Assembly (NCBI RefSeq): GCF_030445035.2
Contig: NC_080673.1
Coordinates: 200,444,216-200,508,215, forward strand
Length of the DNA stretch: 64,000 bases
Direction of reading: 5' to 3'
From: Dasypus novemcinctus
Taxonomy: Eukaryota; Chordata; Mammalia; Cingulata; Dasypodidae
Shown in pieces: positions 23,707-34,640 of this stretch (the stretch's first letter is position 1; every line of letters begins with the position of its first letter). The translations under genes and the position numbers were made by a program. The notes below the pieces were generated by a model. The model was not told the DNA's origin. It did no database searches and worked only from the letters and a program-made list of their open reading frames with translations.

Positions 23707-24309
23707 TTCATAACCAAACAACCAAAGATGGGATTCTGGTTACAGCAATTTATTTTCTTTAAAAAGAAGACAGCAGCTCTCTGGTTGTTTCTGATGTTCT
23801 GATGTAAAAGTAACAAGACTCTCAAAGGGTGCCATTAACTCCTCCAGGTTCAGACAAGTTCTTTGAAATATTGAAAATCAATTCTGAAGACAGTAAATTC
23901 TAATTCTCCCTCATAAAAGGTTTCCAAAAGAAATCCTCCCACTATCTGAATGTCCGCAATCCTTCCCCAAGAAGCAATGCCTTTTTCCTCCCTTCCAATT
24001 CTGCCCAAGACCTGACTCCATGTGCGGCAACCCTGTCAGCCTCTTCTTACCAGTCCCTGCTGGTCAGGAGAGGGGGCCGGTTTCAGGGATTTCAGGCCCC
24101 CTCCTAGTCTCCCAGTTCAACCCAATAGCCCTATTATCTTGCTTTTCCATGGGGAGAAGACTGGCATTGCATGCAAGAGAAAGGGAAAGAGATGGACAGG
24201 ACAGTGAAGCCACATAGGCAGGGCAATGAAGTGACCTCTTAAAAAAGGCACAGCTCCAGATTCCTTTCAAGAACTTTTATTATGATACAATTCTGGGGTT
24301 CAGAATTCT

Positions 24310-24480
24310 AAGCCAGTGCAGTACAGGGGTTCAAAGCATGGCCTCTATCATCTGCCTTTCTGGATCTGAATCTCAGACTTGTAACTCTGGGCAAATTGCC
24401 TCACTGTGCTTTGGAAATATTGTACTTAACGCATGGAATGGCTGTGAGAATGAAGGTATTTAGAAAAATACTTCTTCCAC
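24310..24480 (+). repeat. MIR-like SINE relic
   Basis: GGGTTCAAAGCATGGCCTCT, CTCTGGGCAAATTGCCTCAC and AATGGCTGTGAGAATGAAGG follow the MIR core order. Confidence 0.7.
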
Positions 24481-24952
24481 AGCTAACCCCTCAACAGTGA
24501 TAATGATTATTATTCCACTGATGCAGTCAATAAGAAAAATATTCCCATGGTCCTCTTTGGGAGAGGCCTTCAAAGACCTCTCGCTACAGTGTGCATTCTC
24601 AATGGGGGTGATATCATCCCCAAAGGGAGGAAAAGTCTTACTCTTTTATGTGTACAGCATAAATACACGTCCAGTGCATAAACAAATTGATAGTTTATCT
24701 GTGGTATTACAATTTAATGGAGCAGCGATAACATGGAGGAAAAATGTCTCAAAAAGCTTCCTTTGAAGGTGATGATAAAAGAAAGGTTGAGGAATGCCAT
24801 GCTAGGTTTGGTGATCTCTCTGCTCCAACAAAATCCTTCTTCCTTTTCATTTCCATTTTCATCCTCGAGCAGAATCCAAGCATGGCTACTCTGCCCAGAT
24901 ATGGTAAGGGATATAGTCAAACTGAACAAACTGCTTCAACAAAATATAATGC

Positions 24953-25130
24953 TAGGGCGTGGAGGAGGCTCAAGTGATAAGGTAGCTCTCTCCCACATCA
25001 CAGGTCCCAGGTTCAGTTCCTGCTACCTTCTAAAAAAGACAACCAGTATACAACAAACAGACACAGCAAATGCCAAACAACGAAGGGGTGGGAAGACATA
25101 AATAAATTAAATAAATCTTTAAAAAAAATT
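24953..25130 (+). mobile_element. Truncated armadillo SINE
   Basis: A GGCTCAAGTGATAAGG head, GGTTCAGTTCCTGCTACC, then the ACAGACACAGCAAATG body and an AAATAAATCTTTAAAA tail with most of the middle missing. Same TGGCTCAAGTG head class as 41131. Confidence 0.75.
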
Positions 25131-26500
25131 ATATATATACATATATAAAATAAAATACTGCTGGTCAGTGGTCTTCACTTGGCTATGTGAAAAGTCGCCT
25201 TTGCAACTTTCTGAAAGGAAGCCCTCTTGCCCCAGTCTCCAGAATTCTGACTTGGTAGGTCTAAAAAAGGCCCCGAACATCTGGGTTTTTAATTTTAGGA
25301 TCACTGATTTGTTTTGTTGTTCTTTTTGAACGCCACAGGTGATTTTGATGCATACAACCAGGGTTTAAAAAAATTAAGATTTCCAAAGCATCACAATTTT
25401 TTTCTTTTAATACTGAACTGTCCATCCTGACTTTCAATGTACAATCTTATAGCTTTGCACAGATTTAAAGAACACTAAGGCTTGAAATTTCTGGACTTAG
25501 GTTAGAATCAGAGCAAAACCTGAAATTACCTTGGCTATTAAGAGAAACAGCCAGTTTCAATAAGGAGCCTGTGTTGCGCTTTGTGTAGTACCCTCTCATC
25601 ATATGGTTATCTGGCTGCTCAAGCTGCCCCCCTGCTTACCACGGCCCTCACAGAGAACACCTTACTACCCAAAATCCTCCGTCTTGGTTATACACATGTC
25701 TTTTTATCTAAGATGATGCTTTTTGGGGGCGTAGGTCTAGTCTTGTACTTCCTTTTCATCCTCTACAACCCTTAGTCCCAGAGTCTGAGGCCTGGCCTTG
25801 CCACACAACAGCAATGGGTGTTCCACTTACTCTTGCTGCCAAACATCTTACAACTAACTTCTTTTCCTCACCAATTTCTTTAAAGATGAAATATTAAAAA
25901 TACTTAACATAAGCCTAAAAACTCAGGCTTGGCAAGCACTAACGCTGCATGTACCACACAGCCTATTCACTTGTTTGTCTTGGCCCAGGATGAGCTCTTG
26001 GAAGGCTAGAAATGTGATTTACTCATCAGTCCACTGAAGGGACCTCAATCCCCATAAACAATGGACCATTTGACATCCTGCATTAAAGCTCCTGACTCCT
26101 CCCACTTGAATTCAATCACCCATGGACCTTGTTAGCTATAACTACTCTCTGTGAACATACTGAGACTCCATCCTCCCCCCTCCACAGCTCAATCCCTCTT
26201 CATACCTACATTTGGTCTTCATAAAACCATTCGGAGTCTTTATCCCACCATTTTTTCCAACTGGATTAAGCCCTTACTAAATTCACACCTTTCCCCTCCT
26301 ACAACACATTTGTGCTTAAGAGGCACACTGAAATGATCATCTCCAGGCTCATCAACTCTGCTGTAAAAGCTCAAGGAATATGCTCTCTTTTCATCTTTGG
26401 ATCACCAGCCTCTCCAACATGGTGCCTGGTACAGTAGGGAGGGATTTAGTAAGCGTTTGAAGAATTCAACCAACAAAAGGTAACACAAAACATAAGACAA
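25131..26500. other. TMEM128 intron 2, no gene seen
   Basis: A TA-rich patch lies at 25120-25150. The rest holds only short frames; 25980-26060 has an L2-like look but is not convincing. Confidence 0.4.
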
Positions 26501-26877
26501 GGGGTTTTCTGCTGCGGCAGCCACAGAAGAGTGGCAGCCACGGTTCGGCACCCCCCTTCCCCCATGTCTGTGGGCTTCAACAAGGGTCATAAGGTGACTG
26601 AGAACATGAACAAGCAGAGGCACAGTCGCTTCCATGGGTGCCTCACCAAGCACACCAAGTATGTGCAGGACATGATCTGAGTGGCAAGTCATGGAGCTGC
26701 TCCAGGTCTCCAAGGACAAGTGGGCTCTCAAGCTCATTGAGAAAAGGGTAGGGACATACATTCCTGTCAAGAGGAAGAGAGAGGAGCTGGGCAACATTCT
26801 GGCTGCCATGAGGAAAGTGGCCATCAAGACTGAACTCCTTCTCTGTGCATCAGAAAACCTTTACAGAAAAAAAAATA
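26501..26877 (+). pseudogene. RPL36P: Processed pseudogene of ribosomal protein L36
   Basis: Intronless plus-strand copy of RPL36, a large-subunit ribosomal protein. Recognisable blocks are [29 protein letters not shown] and [16 protein letters not shown], then [16 protein letters not shown]. The initiator position reads ACG, an in-frame TGA follows the QDMI block at 26678, and about 30 nt (the segment between that point and MELL) are deleted, so no protein can be made. It ends in a short A-rich tail and is flanked by ATAAGACAA at 26492-26500 and 26878-26886, the mark of L1-mediated insertion. It lies antisense in TMEM128 intron 2, its insertion ending only 45 bp from exon 2. Confidence 0.95.
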
Positions 26878-26922
26878 ATAAGACAAAGATGTTTTGGTTA
26901 GGGAACAATAAAGTTTTCTTAC

Positions 26923-27064
26923 CTACTAGTGTGAATGTTTTCTTTAATGGTTTTAAAGAAATCAACATAATAGGTCACAACAATGGATGCTAATATCCAG
27001 AATCCAGAATGGATATTAAGTCTTGGAAGAGGTTTCTCCTTTTTCTCAACAGCTGTAGAAGTTT
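26923..27064 (-). CDS. TMEM128: TMEM128 coding exon 2
   Basis: The acceptor TTTGCAG ends at 27065 and the donor GTAAG begins at 26922. The frame is (G)AA then [36 protein letters not shown] and [10 protein letters not shown], ending AG. It holds the charged cytosolic stretch and membrane segment 1 (about residues 52-70). It is the most readily recognised part of TMEM128. Confidence 0.96.
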
Positions 27065-28456
27065 CTGCAAATAGCAAAAATTTCAACTTATTAAGTTACC
27101 ATGATTTTACGAGAAAAAAATTATACCTATTTCAAACCAAATAAAATAATGGTTTCCTAGAGCTTTCTAAGAACAAGAGTCTCTCCCATTTCAACACAGA
27201 TTTTTGTGCAAAATAATCAAGATACATTTTGTTGCATAAAAAATAGGAGCACACTATATTTTCAATACAGTCAGCATTTAAATGAATTTTGAAATAAAGT
27301 TTATATATTTATGATCACTTGGAAAGTGACACCATCTGGTAGTGTAGGAATTTTAATTTTATAATTAAACATTTTCATTATTTTAAACAAACACAAATGG
27401 CTGAGGCAGATCAAAAATATACAGGGCACACTGGTCAATGAATCAGGCACCAGAAGTCTATTTCTAGCACAGCACTGTCTATTTACGTGAAGAACAGATA
27501 AGTGGCGAGTAGATCAGATAAGTTCTTTCTAACTCATTCCCCAAGAGACTCTGATAGGCCCTTTTTCACCCCCAGTTCATGTGAGAATCAATGACCAAGA
27601 TATGAGATTCTCAGCCTTTAGCAGCAGAATCCCTGCATAACTTGCTAGTAATACAGATTCTGGGGAATACTCGCAAAGTTTGTACATCAGCGGGTCTGGG
27701 AACACCATTTTATGTGTTTGTTTTGAAAAGGTAACAGATACACACACTTTATCACCTAGAAAACAAAAGGATCTAAAGTGAAGTTGCTCTAGCTCCCATG
27801 CTTAACTAAACTTGCCCTTCCCAGAGTAACGACCAGTGTCAATCTCTACTCAATTTTTTCAGAGACATTTTATGCATCTACAGATGAACACACAACACAC
27901 ACGGGTTATCTGTTTTGTACCCATACAGTAGCATACCACAAACTGTTCTACATCTTCCTTTGAAAATCTTCCACATTAATACATTAAAGTCTGCCCGGTG
28001 TTCCATGTATGAATATATACAAGTTTATTTAACCAGCTCTCTGCCGTCCGGGCAATTAGGTATCTCCAGTAGTCTTATACACACAATGACGAGGTGAAAC
28101 ATTTTGCACATACGTCTCTGAGTACCCGCTCACGTTCCCTTGACAAATTCTTAGAAGTGAAACCGACAGGTATGTTAAGTCTTAATGGCTATTACCAAAA
28201 AGGTGGTATAAATATTTTAAACCAACTCTCCAGGGAATTCTAAGCAACTGCGATGGAGTCTCCAAGAATCTCTACAACACTAAATATCCAACTTCCCAAA
28301 CTACTTCGCCAGCACCACAGCCGCGAAAATCGAAACCGTGGTCCCTCCGGACTGGGTGGAGGCTGCGGGGAGCCGGCCCAGGGCCAGCCGTTGCCAGAAG
28401 CCTTGCCCCTGGGAACCTCCGCACGGCTCGGAGCACGCCCGGGGACTGCGCCTCAC
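27065..28456 (-). other. TMEM128 intron 1
   Basis: 27830-28180 looks like an antisense old L1M 3'-end fragment (TTTCAGAGACATTTTATGCA, ATTCTTAGAAGTGAAACCGA). The rest is AT-rich without recognised features. Confidence 0.5.
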
Positions 28457-28553
28457 CTGGCCAGGCGTCGTGCTGTTCGTCCAGGGGGACCTCAGCGTCC
28501 GGAGGAAACAAGTATCTCCGCCGGAGCTGCTCCCGAGCCCGGTAGGCCTCCAT
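28457..28553 (-). CDS. TMEM128: Transmembrane protein 128, coding exon 1
   Basis: TMEM128 is a small four-pass membrane protein of poorly known function, thought to reside in endomembranes. The start is the ATG at 28553-28551: MEAYRAREQLRRRYLFPPDA, then EVPLDEQHDAWP, with the donor GTGAGG starting at 28456. Joined with exons 2-4 (26923-27064, 23290-23448, 20280-20379) the frame is uninterrupted and gives 165 residues, the usual length of the mammalian protein, with predicted membrane segments near 52-70, 81-103, 113-138 and 143-165. All junctions are GT/AG and phase-compatible. The N-terminus is Arg-rich and without a signal peptide, so it is probably cytosolic. The first exon lies in a GC-rich promoter region. 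The gene is intact. Confidence 0.95.
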
Positions 28554-28559
28554 CTTGGT

Positions 28560-28615
28560 TCCGCCCCGGAAACGGAACGGAAGTGACGTTGACCAGCACT
28601 TCCGGCGTGGCTACT
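28560..28615 (-). promoter_or_regulatory. TMEM128: TMEM128 core promoter with ETS and ETS/CRE-like sites
   Basis: CGGAAGTGACGT at 28578-28589 is a composite ETS/CREB-ATF-like motif, and ACTTCCGG at 28598-28605 is a consensus ETS site on the other strand. They lie 25-52 bp upstream of the ATG in GC-rich, TATA-less sequence, typical of a housekeeping promoter. Function is inferred from motif and position only. Confidence 0.6.
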
Positions 28616-29690
28616 GGGCGGAGGCTACGTTTTCTTCGCAGGTTTAGTTGACAGCTGACCTTGGTGTCGCGGCTTCAACGATTAAATTCGCAAACGTGAT
28701 TTGAGTTTCCAAGTATTGGCCCGGGTGGGGGGAAAAATGGAAAAAAACTGATTCTCGCTCGGCCGAAGGTTTCACAAGTTTACTCCGACCAACGGAAGCC
28801 CAGAAGGACCAAGACTGCCGAGGCGGCGGAATTCGCGCTGGGAATAGCGGCGCGGCCCTTTGATGTGGCTTTGATTGTTTTCCTCTCTGTTTCTGGAGCC
28901 CTCCTGGCTTCCCTGTACCCAAAGCATGAAAAAATACCCTCTGTCCTAGCCTCGACTTTTAGTCCCCAGCTTCTTTCCCATTCCTGCTTCTCAGGAGTCG
29001 CCCAGCTCCACCTGACAGGCAGCCCAGGGAGGGATGGGGCGCGCCTGCTGTCGACCCTCAGCCCGCCCTGTGCCGCTTTGGGCAAGAACTAAACCTCCCT
29101 AGGCCTGTTTCCTCTTCTGCGCAGAGGGTTTACGCCTGCCTCAGACTTTAAATGAGTTTTAAGTGAGAAGCGCCCGGACGGGGCTCATGTCAGTCCCCTT
29201 TTCGCTTCCAGCCATGCCCCGCCGACTTGGAAAAACTGTCCCAACCAGGAACGTGGGAGCTAAATTACCTTCCCAGCAAATTGCCACTATCCCACCACTA
29301 ATACCCATAAACCAAAAAAGGCTTTTCTCTGTCAGTAGTTGATAACTTCTCCACAAATAATTCTGTTGGTTATTCTCTTTCCCTCCTTCACGCTACTTAT
29401 CGCACCTGCATCCGCAGGCTTTGAGGGAGCAACCACTATTTGCTAAGAGCTACTAGACACTGTGCTAGGCAGTGGAGGTAGACATGGGTAAGATAATTGC
29501 ATTTGCACCGAAGAGCTCAGAGACACAGCTGATTTCCATATAGGTGGTAAGTATGAATGTACAGAAGCATTCTGTTTACTCAGTCGACAAACATCGCAGA
29601 GTGGCTGTGCCAAAGACAGGGGTAAGTATCTAGTGGAAGGGACTATTTTAATACGATACTATAATAGAAATAACCTACATGGTAGTCAAG
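28616..29690. other. Region upstream of TMEM128, no gene seen
   Basis: GC content falls from the promoter outward. A MIR-like patch may lie at about 29080-29160 (GGGCAAGAACTAAACCTCCC). Short open frames at 28644-29092 resemble nothing I know. Confidence 0.4.
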
Positions 29691-29694
29691 CAGG

Positions 29695-30297
29695 ATAGTA
29701 AGATAGGGAATTAATAGATGGATCTGGAACCTGGCAGAGAGTTCATGTGGACATCAGTAACCCCCAAGATGGCTGCTGGAAGACACCCTCCCCCAAGATA
29801 CTGCTATCCAGAACAAAGACTTCTTCTGGATGCAAAGAAAAGCCCCGGATGTTCCCTACGGACTTTATCATTGGGCCCTCATGGGGAATGGATGGGTGGG
29901 GTAATCAATCAAAACAGGAAACAGCTGGAACCCCTCCCCTGCCATTAGCAAAGGGGTGGAATAATTAATAGTTTATAAAGCAAAGGCCTGAGCGCTGTCG
30001 CCCTGCTCTCTTGCTTCTAGACCTGTTCCCTGCCCTCTGTGTGCTGCTCTCACGATTTTTCCTCTACCCCGTGGCCACGTGGTATAGATTGTAATCTGTA
30101 GTGGGGAATTGTAGTTTATAAATTAGCCCTCTTCATCCCTTTTCACCCCCTTCCTCTCAACCTGGGACCCCTGCTCTGTTATTTTCTCCCATTTCTTTTC
30201 CCTCCCTACCTGAATAAATTACTGGCCTAACTCACCTAGCGTGCTCTTGAAATTCATTTCTGCAGCATAGCCAAGAACCTAGATAAAATCCGGTAAC
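29695..30297 (+). mobile_element. Solo-LTR-like element, copy B
   Basis: Plus-strand counterpart of the 11965-12550 element: TAGGGAATTAATAGATGGAT, GTAACCCCCAAGATGGCTGC, GGGGTGGAATAATTAATAG, CTGAATAAATTACTGGCC and a shared end AAAATCCGGTAAC. No retroviral genes lie beside it. Confidence 0.65.
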
Positions 30298-31220
30298 AAT
30301 AGGTTATGGGAGTCCCAAATAAAAGGCAGTTTACGCTGCTGGTGTGCATGGGGGACCTGGGAGGGTGGCTTGAGGTGGGTTGAATACATCCTTACAGGGA
30401 TAGATAGCCGGAAAGCCACACAGGAATTAAGATTTAATTGATTAGTAGGTACTTTTTAATATTATCTCTATAAGTCATGGGTAATTGTAAAAGGATGCAG
30501 TAATATTCAAGAAAAGAATGTCAAGTTTCTCCTGTTTTATTTCCACCAATTCTTAGCCTTTCTAGCAACACCCTTTGAAGCAAAGGATTTAACAGCTGGG
30601 TGGATCATATGGCTTTTCTTAACAATACCTCCCTTTTCTTGTTCTGTTTTGTTTTTCTTTTCAGACTCCCAAATATAATAGGGGTTCATCTCTTCAAAGC
30701 CGACTGGGGTCCTTGCCCTCCCTTCTTTCTTGTATGGAGCTAGAAACCTTGGTAAAAGGAAGTGAATTTCTTCTATCAAATACAGCCTCCTATTGATTGT
30801 CTCCTTGCAAAAGGGTCAGCGCTGGGTCTTCATTGTAACTAAATATTCCCAGGGGCATTGGTAGATTCCAGGTTTTCCATATGTAGTATGTTCAGGGCAG
30901 ATTGGGTTTCCCACTTTGGTGCTTTCAGGGCTTTTGTATTTGGGTCTGAAATCCTTCCAGCTTTTTTTCCCCCTCTGATATTTTAAACGGCACTATTTGT
31001 ACACCATGTTGATGATGCCTAAAACCAGGTTGGAAAAAGCCCAACATATAATGACCACCATTGCTGAGGACTCCATTCCAACAGTTCTTAAGTATGTGTA
31101 CTATATACCTTAATTATAATTACATGGTATCAGATTGCTGCCTCCCAAGAAATTTTCAACTTCACCTGGACTTCTTTTACGGGAGAAAATGAACTTGACT
31201 ACAACTTTTGCTGGCCTCCC
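30298..31220. other. Intergenic, nothing recognised
   Basis: AT-rich sequence with short frames only. Confidence 0.4.
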
Positions 31221-31224
31221 ATTG

Positions 31225-31400
31225 GAACACAGTTAAGTCCGAGGCATTTATAGGCTCTGTCGCTATGGGACTTTGGGCAAGTTATTTCATTATTCTAAGC
31301 ATCAGTTTCCTCATCTGTGAAATGACAAGTCTCAGAGGGAAAATAAATGTATGCAAATGGCTTAACCCAGTGCCTGACAGACAGTTTGTTTTTAATCAGT
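31225..31400 (+). repeat. MIR-like relic
   Basis: GACTTTGGGCAAGTTATTTC, CAGTTTCCTCATCTGTGAAA and GTGCCTGACAG are in MIR order. Confidence 0.75.
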
Positions 31401-31497
31401 GTAGTTAATACACGCTACTCCTTAATTTGGCTTGCCAGGTCTTCAAGATCAATCTCCTGTTCACCACTCCATCAGTAATTCCTTTATCCTTGGGCTC

Positions 31498-31590
31498 CAG
31501 CTACACTTTTTTGTATGTTTCTCTTCTGGTAAGTATCACTTCTTTTTGCATTTTTCCATTTTTTGTGCTTTCCTCACTTGATTGTGGGGA
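31498..31590 (+). repeat. Inverted duplication, arm 1
   Basis: 93 bp whose reverse complement recurs at 32024-32116 with 8 mismatches by eye (about 91% identity). The 3' flank (TTGGCACATAGAGTAGG) looks like the end of an L2 LINE. Confidence 0.9.
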
Positions 31591-32023
31591 CCACTGTACC
31601 TTAATATCTCGTGGTGCCAGCAACCCCTTGGCACATAGAGTAGGAACTCCATTACCCAGTTGTCCCTTTGGCCCTCGATCACACTTAACTGTCTTTGTCG
31701 TGGACATAAATCTGTCTGAGAAACTACTCCGCCTCCTTTCTGTGCTTGTCCTGCTTGGTTCTCAAGAGGCTGACTATGTCCTAGGGGAGGGCACATGATC
31801 CAAACCAGAGTTGTCAGTCCCCAGGTCTTGTGCTGGGGCTACTGGGAAGACTCTGCTCTGCTGGTATGGTGAGCCGAGAGGTGAGTGTGGGCATAGGGCT
31901 GCCATCTTAGTCAGGTCGAGGAAATCGCCTTGGAAGGCAGCTCTGAGGTACAAGCCAAGCCAAGCCAAGCGAGCCTTGGAGCGTTGTTGCAACTCCGGAA
32001 TCCAGCTGGGTTCCAGGACTTTG

Positions 32024-32116
32024 TCCCCACAATCAAGTGAGGAAAGCACAAAAAATGGAAAATTGCCGAAAGGAGTGATACTTACTGGAAGAGAAGCATA
32101 CACAAAAGTGTAGCTG
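32024..32116 (-). repeat. Inverted duplication, arm 2, bracketed by direct repeats
   Basis: Reverse-complement copy of 31498-31590. It is flanked by imperfect direct repeats CAACTCCGGAATCCAGCTGG (31990-32009) and CAACTCCTGGATCCAGCTGG (32124-32143), 18 of 20 identical. A CAAGC tandem run (31951-31970) lies just upstream. Confidence 0.88.
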
Positions 32117-32164
32117 AGCGCTACAACTCCTGGATCCAGCTGGATAACCTAAGGGAACACATGA

Positions 32165-32390
32165 GTTTTGGAAGCAGCTGTTTACGGTCTAGACCTGGTT
32201 CCCTCATTATTAGCTGTCTCACCTTGGGCAAGCCACTTAGCCTTTTTTTGTGGCCATTTCCTCACTTGTACAGTGGGGTTAAGGATAGTGCCTTTCCCTC
32301 AGGATTAGGTAAGAATTAAAAGTATCAGCACATGTAAAGAACTTAAAACAGAGTCTGGCCCGTGGAAATTAATGCTAGGGGTTGTTATCT
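32165..32390 (+). repeat. MIR-like relic
   Basis: CACCTTGGGCAAGCCACTTA, then TCCTCACTTGTACAGTGGGG and AACAGAGTCTGGCCCGTGG, is the MIR core. Confidence 0.75.
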
Positions 32391-32945
32391 GTATTAGTCA
32401 GCCAAAGGGGCTGTTGGCTTTTATAAAGGGTGTTTATTTGGGGTAGAAGCTTATAGTTACTGGGCTAAAAAGTCCAACGCAAGGTTGCTTTCTCACCAAA
32501 GTCAGTTGTCATGTGTTGAAGCAAGATGGTCACTGATCTCTGCCTGGTCTCTCAGGCCTGTTCAGCTGCTCAGCTGCTCTCTTCTCTTTGGCTGGAAACT
32601 ATCAAGAAAATGCGTTCATCTCTCTTCCTGGGGCTTTATCTGTTTGAGCCTTCTCCTTTCTGTCACACGGCAAGACTGAAATGACCAAGGTTTTCCCCTT
32701 CTGTGTGTGTTCTTGAGTGAGTGTCTTTTTTATAGTCTCACCAAGGGACGGGGACTCGACCTGAGTCACACCTTACTGATGCTGTCGAATCAAAAGCCCT
32801 AAATTGATTTTATTAAATAAGCTTGAATCCTTTGAATTTAATACAGTCAAAGGATATCACACCCAGAGGAACAGATTAGTTTACAAACATAATCTTTCTC
32901 TTTGGGGATTCATAAATAATCTCAAACTGCCCCATTATCCATTGC
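32391..32945 (+). mobile_element. Dispersed element related to 39910-40440
   Basis: Shares TTTTATAAAGGGTGTTTATT, GGGGTAGAAGCTTATAG, GTGTTGAAGCAAGATGG, CACACCCAGAGGAACAGATT and TTTACAAACATAATC blocks with the second copy in the same order. No coding capacity. Family not identified; a non-autonomous DNA or LTR element is possible. Confidence 0.6.
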
Positions 32946-33044
32946 TGAGATCTCACGAATATTCCCAGATTTTCTGAGCCAAAAGAAAAAAAAATTTAAA
33001 CTAATGCTAATTTGAGTGGTTTTATTATATATATCCGTAGAGAG

Positions 33045-33054
33045 ATGTAGATAG

Positions 33055-33123
<69 letters not shown>

Positions 33124-33124
33124 T
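33045..33124. repeat. GATA microsatellite
   Basis: About 17 near-perfect GATA units at 33053-33122. Confidence 0.97.
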
Positions 33125-33300
33125 TAGAGAAGTTGAAGTTGTGGGCTTACAGAACAATCATGCATAAAATTCAGGATTCCCACATACCACCCAATTATTA
33201 ACACCTTGCATTGATGTAGAACATTTGTTACAATTGATGACAGCACATTCTTACAATTATACATTAACTATAGTCCTAGTTTAACTTAGAGTGGGTATTT
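33125..33300 (-). mobile_element. L1 3' UTR fragment
   Basis: GAAGTTGTGGGCTTACAGAA and ACACCTTGCATTGATGTAGA correspond to the start of the 41475-42560 element. Confidence 0.5.
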
Positions 33301-33689
33301 TTCCTTTGGAGTGGTTTTCTGTAACTTGCAATCATTGGAGCAGACCAGGAGTCCTCTCCTCCTCGTGGCAGGTAGCTGCTCTGCTGATCCCTAACTGAAC
33401 AGTGGACAGGGAAGCGAGGCATTCTCGTTCCCTTTTGTAAGTACCGTGTCACTGGGCACGTGGCACAGGCTTGGTAAACACCAATGTTTAGACTCATTAT
33501 CATCTTTGTTTTTAAAGCTAGTCTCCTTTTGAGCTGAAGCTTTGGGATTCCTCCTCATAATGAACCAGTGTTTAGTTCCTGACATTTTGAACATTTGTAG
33601 GGGGACCCACTAGAGGCTGAAGGGGGAAGGGTGGAAGTTCTGGGGAATATCCAGAAACTGAGAGAAGCCAGACCACTCTATGATGACCT

Positions 33690-33850
33690 TGCCCTTTGCT
33701 GGGGACCAGAAGCAAGTTCAGGTCAAGAATGGGGAAACTGAGGCTCAGAGAGCATGTAATGATCCTCATGCCACAAGCTGGCGAGTGGCAAAGCTGGGGC
33801 TGGAACACAGCTCTTTCCACTACCATTTTGCCTTTTCCAAGGGCAGGGAA
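33690..33850 (-). repeat. MIR-like relic
   Basis: ATGGGGAAACTGAGGCTCAG, then GCGAGTGGCAAAGCTGGGGC, is the antisense MIR pattern. Confidence 0.7.
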
Positions 33851-34079
33851 TACCACCCTGACACTAAAGGCTCCATGGTGTGGTGGGAGGGGTGTGTGTG
33901 TGTGAGAAACAGGACATGGAATCAACTTACTACGCCTGTCTCGCCGACATAACGTGAAGTATTATCTACACCTAACCTTGTTTGGTTACTGTGAGGATAG
34001 TGAGGTTATTCATGAAAAGCACTTGGAAAACTACCTAGCATTCAGGCACCAATCAGTAAATTTAGTATATATATCACTT

Positions 34080-34640
34080 GGATTACTACCCTTCATTCCA
34101 AGGAAAAAGCTGGTTAAAAAAAATTCTCCCTCTCGTTATATAAATAATGCAACAAAATACACATCTCTTGTTAAACACAACTCTAATTACTTCCCTGATA
34201 AAAGTTATAGAATTGGAGTTGCTAGGCCAAAAGATATGAATATTTCTGAGGCTTTTAAATAGTAATACTTTCCAACAAACTCCAGAAAGGGTAGCCAATA
34301 CACTTCACATTCCCACCAGCAGTGGGCAGAAGCCATCTTCCACACTTGTATCAGCCATTGGGCTTTATCATTTTGGTAAATTTTTCCCAAATGATATTTG
34401 GGGGGAGTCGGGGGAGCATGTCATTTTAATTAGCTTGTCTTTTTTTAATAGATTGATTTTTCACATGCTAATTGGCTCTTTTTGCACATCTTTTTCCTGT
34501 TGTGATTTTCATCTTTCCTATAGTTATAGTTCAAGGATATCTTTGAATACCAGTTATGTGGCAAGTATATTCTTCCAGTTTATTGTTTACCTTTTGTATG
34601 ATCATGTTTATCCTTTCTTCTTCTTATTCTCTTCTCATAG
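34080..34640 (-). mobile_element. Antisense old L1M fragment
   Basis: GGAGTTGCTAGGCCAAAAGA, TTCCCACCAGCAGTGGGC and TTTTTGCACATCTTTTTCCT are familiar antisense L1 3'-region blocks. Confidence 0.6.

Noticed and set aside
26691-26993. Open frame with a ribosomal-protein-like N-terminal part
   Set aside because: It is the 3' half of the RPL36 processed pseudogene running on past the insertion; not a separate gene.
33045-33124. Regularly spaced repeats considered as a CRISPR-like array
   Set aside because: Simple tetranucleotide repeat without spacers, in a vertebrate genome.
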